A stretch of DNA of 64,000 nucleotides from an uncultured Olsenella sp. Lineage in GTDB: Bacteria; Actinomycetota; Coriobacteriia; Coriobacteriales; Atopobiaceae. Numbering within the stretch: the stretch's first letter is position 1; the number at the start of each line of letters is the position of its first letter. Below, one piece after another: positions 59,168 to 64,000 of the stretch. The position numbers and the translations under genes were made by a program. The stretch lies in NCBI GenBank assembly GCA_900316105.1, contig ONBR01000007.1:1-64000 (forward strand), in the 5' to 3' direction. The notes under the pieces were generated by a model. The model did no database searches. It had not been told where the DNA came from and was given only the letters and a program-made list of their open reading frames with translations.

Positions 59168-61699
59168 ATGAGCGTCCCCATAGAGAACCTGCTCATCACC
59201 AACGATGACCTCTACGTCATGGGCGAGGGTCACTGGTACCGCAGCTACGAGAAGCTTGGTAGTCACAAGGCGGTCGCACAGGGCGCCGAGGGCTACTTCT
59301 TTGCAGTCTGGGCACCTGACGTAAAGAGCGTCCGCGTGGTGGGTGAGTTCAACGATTGGGATCAGGAGGCCAACTACCTCGAGCCCATGGAAACTGGCGG
59401 CGTCTGGCGCGGCTTCATTGCTGGCGTCCAGGAGGGCCAGCTCTACAAGTACCTCATCGAGACTCAGCAGGGCGATTTCCTCTACAAGGCCGACCCCTAT
59501 GCGAATCTTGCCGAGTGCCCTCCGGGAACGGCTTCTCGCACCACCGACATCAGTGGCTATGACTGGCAGGACGGCGACTACCTGAAGCAGCGCGAGTCCC
59601 GCGACATGATGAAGCAGCCCCTGAACATCTTTGAGGTGCACCTGGGCAGTTGGAAACGTCACGACGACGGCCTTGCCGGTAACGGCGACCCCGACTCCGA
59701 CGACCATGCCGGCTCTTACCTCACCTACGACGACCTCTCCGTCGAGCTCGTCGATTACGCCAAGCAGATGGGCTACTCTCACATCGAGATCATGCCTGTC
59801 ATGGAGCACCCCTTTGACGGCTCCTGGGGCTACCAGGTCACGGGCTACTATGCCCCCACCAGCCGCTATGGCACGCCCAAGCAGTTCAAGCACTTCGTTG
59901 ATGCCTGCCACGCCGCTGGCATCGGCGTGATCCTGGACTGGGTGCCCGGAGGCTTCTGCAAGGACGAGCAGGGCCTGATTCACTTCAACGGCTCCAAGCT
60001 CTACGAGAAGGAGGAGCATCCCAACTGGGGTACCTACAAGTTCGACCTGTCCCGCCCCGAGGTGCGTACCTTCCTGATTTCCAACCTTCTTTACTGGGTC
60101 GGCGAGTACCACGCTGACGGCATCCGCATGGATGGCGTCACCTCCATGCTCTACCTGAACTTTGGCGTGGACGATCCTTCCCAGAAGAAGTTCAACGAGA
60201 AGGGCACCGAGGAGGACTTCGCCTCCATCAAGTTCATCCAGGAGTGCAACGAAACGGTGGGCAAGTACTACCCCGACGTCATGATGATCGCCGAGGAGTC
60301 CACCGCCTGGCCTCTGGTCACCTATCCCTCCTCTGACGGTGGCCTTGGCTTCCACTTCAAGTGGGACATGGGCTGGATGAACGACACCCTGCACTACTGC
60401 CAGACGGACTTCCCTTATCGTCCGGGCAACCACAAGCTCCTGACCTTCTCGACCATGTACCAGTTCAACGAGAACTTCATCCTGCCCCTGTCCCACGACG
60501 AGGTCGTGCACGGCAAGTGCTCGCTGATTACCCGTCAGCCGGGTGACTACTGGCGTCAGTTCGCGGGACTCAGGGCCCTGGACTTCTATCAGATGACCCA
60601 CGCAGGTGGCAAGCTCAACTTCATGGGCAACGAGGTGGCCCAGTTCATCGAGTGGCGTTACTACGAGGGCATCCAATACTTCCTGCCCGAGCAGTACGAG
60701 AGCCACGCAAAGCACCAGAAGTTCGTTGCGGCCATGAACAAGTTCTACAACGAGCATCCCGCCCTGTGGCAGGACTCCTTCTCCTCGGGCGGCTTCGAGT
60801 GGATCGATGCCGACAACGCCGACCAGTCGGTGATCAGCTTCGTGCGCAAGGGTGACGACCCCAAGGACGACCTGGTCATCCTCATCAACTTCGACGTGAA
60901 CCCCCACGAGGAGTTCCGCGTCGGTCTGCCCAAGGCCGGCTATTGGAAGGAGGCCATCAACTCCGATGCGCTGGAGTTCGGTGGTTCCGGCGTGACCAAC
61001 GAGGGCGTGCGCTTCGAGTCCGAGGAGAAGCCCTGGAACATGAGGGACAACTCCGTCGAGCTGCGCTTGCCTCCTCTGGCCGGACTGGTCCTCGCCTACG
61101 ACGGCCCCCTGCCAGAGAAGGTCGAGGAACCCAAGGCAGAGGCGAAGCCCGTCGCAAAGCCCGAGGTGAAGGTCGGGCCTGCAAAGGTCGAGTCCGCACC
61201 CAAGGAGGTTGCTGCAGCCAAGCCCGCAGCCGCCAAGAAGCCCGCTCCTGCAAAGAAGGCAACCGCAGCCAAGAAGCCCGCTCCTGCAAAGAAGCCCGCG
61301 GCAAAGAAGGCAACTTCAGCCAAGGCGACCGCAAAGCCTGTGGCTAAGGCATCTGCCAAGTCGGCTGCAAAGAAGGCAACTCCTGCCAAGGCGACCGCAA
61401 AGTCCGCGACCAAGGCTGCCGCCAAGCCTGCCGCGAAGAAGGCCGAACCCGCCAAGAAGCCTGCAGCAAAGCCCACGACTGCCAAGGCAGCTCCTGCCGT
61501 GGCAAAGAAGGCCGCTGCAGCCAAGCCCGCAACAGCCAAGAAGCCTGCGGCCAAGGCCACCACGGCAGCGAAGAAGCCCTCCGCAAGCACAAAGACGGTT
61601 TCTGCTAACAAGTCAGCAAAAACGGTAACGACTAAGAAAGCAGCAGTAAAGACTACTAAAACGCATTCGATTAAATCGGCGCGTGGCGAAAAAAAGTAG
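59168..61699 (+). CDS. glgB: Glycogen branching enzyme with a histone-H1-like C-terminal tail
   Basis: It forms alpha-1,6 branches in glycogen. The 843 residues have CBM48 (about 30-140) and the GH13 barrel (about 160-540) with nucleophile D322 in GIRMDGVTSM, acid/base E376 in MIAEES and PLSHDEVVHGK, then the C-terminal beta domain ending near residue 651 (LAGLVLAYDGPLP). The final 192 residues are a low-complexity Lys/Ala/Pro repeat (AAKKPAPAKK-like units), very basic, resembling histone H1 or mycobacterial HupB tails and unknown in ordinary GlgB. GGGAGGAG precedes the ATG. glgP follows, so the pair builds and degrades glycogen. Confidence 0.93.
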   Translation: MSVPIENLLITNDDLYVMGEGHWYRSYEKLGSHKAVAQGAEGYFFAVWAPDVKSVRVVGEFNDWDQEANYLEPMETGGVWRGFIAGVQEGQLYKYLIETQQGDFLYKADPYANLAECPPGTASRTTDISGYDWQDGDYLKQRESRDMMKQPLNIFEVHLGSWKRHDDGLAGNGDPDSDDHAGSYLTYDDLSVELVDYAKQMGYSHIEIMPVMEHPFDGSWGYQVTGYYAPTSRYGTPKQFKHFVDACHAAGIGVILDWVPGGFCKDEQGLIHFNGSKLYEKEEHPNWGTYKFDLSRPEVRTFLISNLLYWVGEYHADGIRMDGVTSMLYLNFGVDDPSQKKFNEKGTEEDFASIKFIQECNETVGKYYPDVMMIAEESTAWPLVTYPSSDGGLGFHFKWDMGWMNDTLHYCQTDFPYRPGNHKLLTFSTMYQFNENFILPLSHDEVVHGKCSLITRQPGDYWRQFAGLRALDFYQMTHAGGKLNFMGNEVAQFIEWRYYEGIQYFLPEQYESHAKHQKFVAAMNKFYNEHPALWQDSFSSGGFEWIDADNADQSVISFVRKGDDPKDDLVILINFDVNPHEEFRVGLPKAGYWKEAINSDALEFGGSGVTNEGVRFESEEKPWNMRDNSVELRLPPLAGLVLAYDGPLPEKVEEPKAEAKPVAKPEVKVGPAKVESAPKEVAAAKPAAAKKPAPAKKATAAKKPAPAKKPAAKKATSAKATAKPVAKASAKSAAKKATPAKATAKSATKAAAKPAAKKAEPAKKPAAKPTTAKAAPAVAKKAAAAKPATAKKPAAKATTAAKKPSASTKTVSANKSAKTVTTKKAAVKTTKTHSIKSARGEKK

Positions 61700-61772
61700 T
61701 TACTTGTAGACCAAAGTTACAAGAATACGGTCTTGCAGCTACGGATTGATGCGACAATATCAGGGACTTCGG

Positions 61773-61798
61773 AGAGCGGGTCGCATGCGACCCGCTCT
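61773..61798. terminator. Perfect 26-bp palindrome between glgB and glgP
   Basis: AGAGCGGGTCG-CATG-CGACCCGCTCT forms an 11-bp stem with a CATG loop. U-tract is poor (TTCAT), so partial termination or an mRNA-stability role between the two glycogen genes is possible. Confidence 0.5.
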
Positions 61799-61833
61799 TC
61801 ATGAGAAACCCTAAGGAAGGGGCGTACACACTA

Positions 61834-64000
61834 ATGGCTCAGGAACTCTTTTCCACCAAGCTCTTTACGGACGTCGATGACTTCATTGCTCAGTACCGAG
61901 AGTCTTGTCAGCGCATTTTTAGCAAGAAATACGAGGATCTGAAGACGACCGAGCGTTACTACGCTCTGGCAAACCTCATCGCCCAGAAGGCTCGCGCCCA
62001 CAAGGCCGACGAGGAGCAGGAGGACAAGCAGGTTTACTACTTCTCCATCGAGTTTCTGCTGGGGCCCCTTCTGGACAACTACCTGCTGAACCTTGGCGTG
62101 CGCGACGTCGTCAAGGAGGGCTGCAAGAAGCTCGGCACATCGCTGGACGAGCTTGAGGAGCAGGAGGCCGACCCCGGCCTGGGCAACGGCGGCCTTGGTC
62201 GTCTTGCCGCCTGCTTCCTGGACTCCATGGCAGCCCTGGGAATCAACGGCAACGGTAACGGCATGCGCTACCGCTACGGCCTCTTCCGCCAGGAGATCGA
62301 GGGCGGTCGCCAGGTCGAGAAGATGGACAACTGGCTGGAGAACGGCTATCCCTGGGAGGCCCGAAAGAACGACTCCGCCGTCATCGTGCAATTCGGTGGC
62401 CATGTCGTGCGTCATGAGGAGAACGGCCGCTACTGGTTTACCCAGGAGGGCGGCGACCTGGTGAAGGCCGTCCCCTACGACATCCCCATCATCGGTTACG
62501 GCGGAAAGACCGTCAACAACCTCCGCATCTGGTCTGCCGAGCCTGCGAGCGAGGACTTTGACCTGCAGGCCTTCAATGCTGGCGACTATGCCCAGGCAGT
62601 GCGTTTCCGTTCCGACGTCGAGGCCATCAGCCAGATTCTCTACCCCAATGACGCTGGCGAGCACGGTCGCCTGCTCCGCCTGAAGCAGGAGTACCTCTTT
62701 GTCAGTGCCGGACTGCAGACCGTCCTGCGTACCTACGAGAAGCAGTATGGTCCCGACTGGGAGCACCTGGCCGACCACGTGTCCATCCACACCAATGACA
62801 CCCACCCCGCCATGTGCGGCCCCGAGCTCATGCGCATTTTGGTGGACGAGAAGCAGGTTGACTTCGACCTTGCCTGGAAGATCACCAAGGCCACGATTTC
62901 CTACACCAACCACACGATCATGCCCGAGGCACTGGAGAAGTGGCCCATCGACGTCTTCCGCCAGCTCCTGCCCCGCACCTACATGTTCATCGAGGAGATC
63001 GACCACCGCTATCGCGACTCCTTCCCCCACGATCATGCCAACTGGCAGGAACTCCTGCATCAGACCGCCGTCCTCTGGGACGGCCAGGTTCGCATGGCAA
63101 ATCTCTCGGTCATTTGCGCCCACTCCGTCAACGGTGTCTCGGCCCTGCACACGGGTATCCTCGAGGACACGACCCTGCACGCCTTCTACGAGCTCATGCC
63201 CGAGAAGTTCAACAACAAGACCAACGGCATCTCCCACCGTCGCTTCCTGGGCAACGCAAACCCGCCCTACGCGAAGCTGATCTGCGACGCCATCGGTACT
63301 GGCTGGCTCAAGGACGCCTCCGAGCTCTCCAGGCTCGAGAAGTTCGAGGACGACCCCTCCTTCCTCGAGGGCTTCGAGAAGGCTCGCGCCTGGAACAAGC
63401 AGCGCCTGGCCGACTACATCAAGAAGACGACTGGCGTCGAGCTCGACACATCCATGGTCTTTGACGTCCAGGTCAAGCGCTTCCACGCCTACAAGCGCCA
63501 GCTCCTCAACATCATGAAGGTCATGGACATCCGCAACAGGATTCTGTCCGACTCCAGCTTCAACCCCCGTCCCACGGCCTTCATCTTCTCCGGCAAGGCA
63601 GCCCAGTCCTACGTCTTTGCCAAGGAGGTCATCCGTCTGATCAACTCGGTCGCCGAGGTCATCAACAACGACCCCCGCGTCAACGACAAGATCCGCGTCG
63701 CCTTCGTGCCCAACTTTGCCGTCTCCAACGCCCAGATCATCTACCCTGCGGCCGACATCTCCGAGCAGATCTCCTGGGCGGGCTCCGAGGCATCTGGTAC
63801 CTCCAATATGAAGCTCATGATGAACGGTGCCATCACCCTCGGCACCTACGACGGCGCCAACGTCGAGATCGCAAAGCTCGTTGGCGACGACAACATCAAG
63901 ATCTTTGGTCTGCGCACCGAGGAGGTTGACGCCCTGCGCGCCAACGGCCAGTACTGGGCATGGGATATCTACAACAAGGATCCCGCACGCCTGGGCAAGG
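61834..64000 (+). CDS. glgP: Glycogen/maltodextrin phosphorylase, 5' part (cut by window edge)
   Basis: It releases glucose-1-phosphate from alpha-1,4-glucans. 722 residues are visible and the frame runs off the right edge. The family has about 750-830, so the final part is missing. Landmarks are YYFSIEFLLGPLLDNYL, DPGLGNGGLGRLAACFLDS, HTNDTHPAMCGPELMR, VQVKRFHAYKRQLLN and the PLP-binding EASGTSNMKLMMNGAITLGTYDGAN. AAGGAAGG is upstream of the ATG. It follows glgB after a palindrome and completes a glycogen synthesis/breakdown unit; glgC/glgA are not in the window. Confidence 0.95.
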   Translation, partial: MAQELFSTKLFTDVDDFIAQYRESCQRIFSKKYEDLKTTERYYALANLIAQKARAHKADEEQEDKQVYYFSIEFLLGPLLDNYLLNLGVRDVVKEGCKKLGTSLDELEEQEADPGLGNGGLGRLAACFLDSMAALGINGNGNGMRYRYGLFRQEIEGGRQVEKMDNWLENGYPWEARKNDSAVIVQFGGHVVRHEENGRYWFTQEGGDLVKAVPYDIPIIGYGGKTVNNLRIWSAEPASEDFDLQAFNAGDYAQAVRFRSDVEAISQILYPNDAGEHGRLLRLKQEYLFVSAGLQTVLRTYEKQYGPDWEHLADHVSIHTNDTHPAMCGPELMRILVDEKQVDFDLAWKITKATISYTNHTIMPEALEKWPIDVFRQLLPRTYMFIEEIDHRYRDSFPHDHANWQELLHQTAVLWDGQVRMANLSVICAHSVNGVSALHTGILEDTTLHAFYELMPEKFNNKTNGISHRRFLGNANPPYAKLICDAIGTGWLKDASELSRLEKFEDDPSFLEGFEKARAWNKQRLADYIKKTTGVELDTSMVFDVQVKRFHAYKRQLLNIMKVMDIRNRILSDSSFNPRPTAFIFSGKAAQSYVFAKEVIRLINSVAEVINNDPRVNDKIRVAFVPNFAVSNAQIIYPAADISEQISWAGSEASGTSNMKLMMNGAITLGTYDGANVEIAKLVGDDNIKIFGLRTEEVDALRANGQYWAWDIYNKDPARLGK

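Noticed and set aside
59141..60907. 588-codon minus-strand open frame opposite glgB
   Set aside because: Antisense of the conserved GH13 core, without start signals or motifs.
61831..63486. 551-codon minus-strand open frame opposite glgP
   Set aside because: Antisense to a certain phosphorylase gene. The frame is a codon-bias artefact.

Overview
The window is about 60 % G+C, densely coded, and most likely a chromosomal segment of a Coriobacteriia actinobacterium in the Olsenella/Atopobium/Collinsella range. This is an inference. It rests on the actinobacterial Ser/Thr-kinase/FHA cell-envelope cluster, together with glycogen metabolism, rubrerythrin, the AmmeMemoRadiSam genes and strong GGC/GTC/AAG codon preference. 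No prophage, integrase, transposase, CRISPR array or rRNA operon was seen. Both edges cut a gene: argG on the left and glgP on the right.

Layout. 0-9.7 kb: arginine (argG', argH) and purine (purB, purC) biosynthesis, a TSCPD protein, a Tat-type secreted protein and an OmpR-type two-component pair. 9.7-19.6 kb: tRNA-Arg, then a minus-strand operon read as kinase, fhaA, fhaB, PP2C phosphatase, fused SEDS/penicillin-binding protein, PASTA kinase. Its order matches the mycobacterial fhaA-fhaB-pstP-rodA-pbpA-pknA-pknB locus, but rodA and pbpA are one reading frame and no pknA follows. 19.7-24.5 kb: a lipoprotein nuclease, tRNA-Leu, serS, a PAS-protein remnant, tRNA-Arg, tRNA-Ser and gluQ. 25.7-29.7 kb: a glycosyltransferase overlapping a LytS-type kinase, then a LytTR regulator and a phosphodiesterase. 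29.7-34.5 kb: PAP2 phosphatase, thioredoxin, pgi and a membrane GGDEF protein. 34.5-42.6 kb: the AmmeMemoRadiSam pair, adenine deaminase, a DUF2798 protein and an MFS carrier with structured leaders, two copies of a MITE/BIME-like repeat, and a second GGDEF protein. 42.7-48.2 kb: SRP RNA, DedA, a DUF2974 hydrolase, a GH3 glycosidase and a GtrA protein. 48.5-53 kb: dnaX-ybaB-recR and a membrane protein. 53.1-59 kb: tRNA-Asp, a HAD phosphatase, an Rrf2 regulator, an adenine glycosylase lacking the iron-sulfur cluster, rubrerythrin, metY with a palindromic operator candidate, and nth. 59.1-64 kb: glgB with a histone-H1-like tail, and glgP.

The kinase/phosphatase/FHA block probably couples peptidoglycan synthesis (the SEDS-PBP fusion) to signalling. 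pgi, the GH3 enzyme, glgB and glgP point to hexose/glycogen metabolism. The least explained material is non-coding: tandem palindromes before argH, the divergent leaders at 39.5-40 kb, the operator and Shine-Dalgarno-adjacent stem before metY, and three families of short dispersed palindromic repeats.
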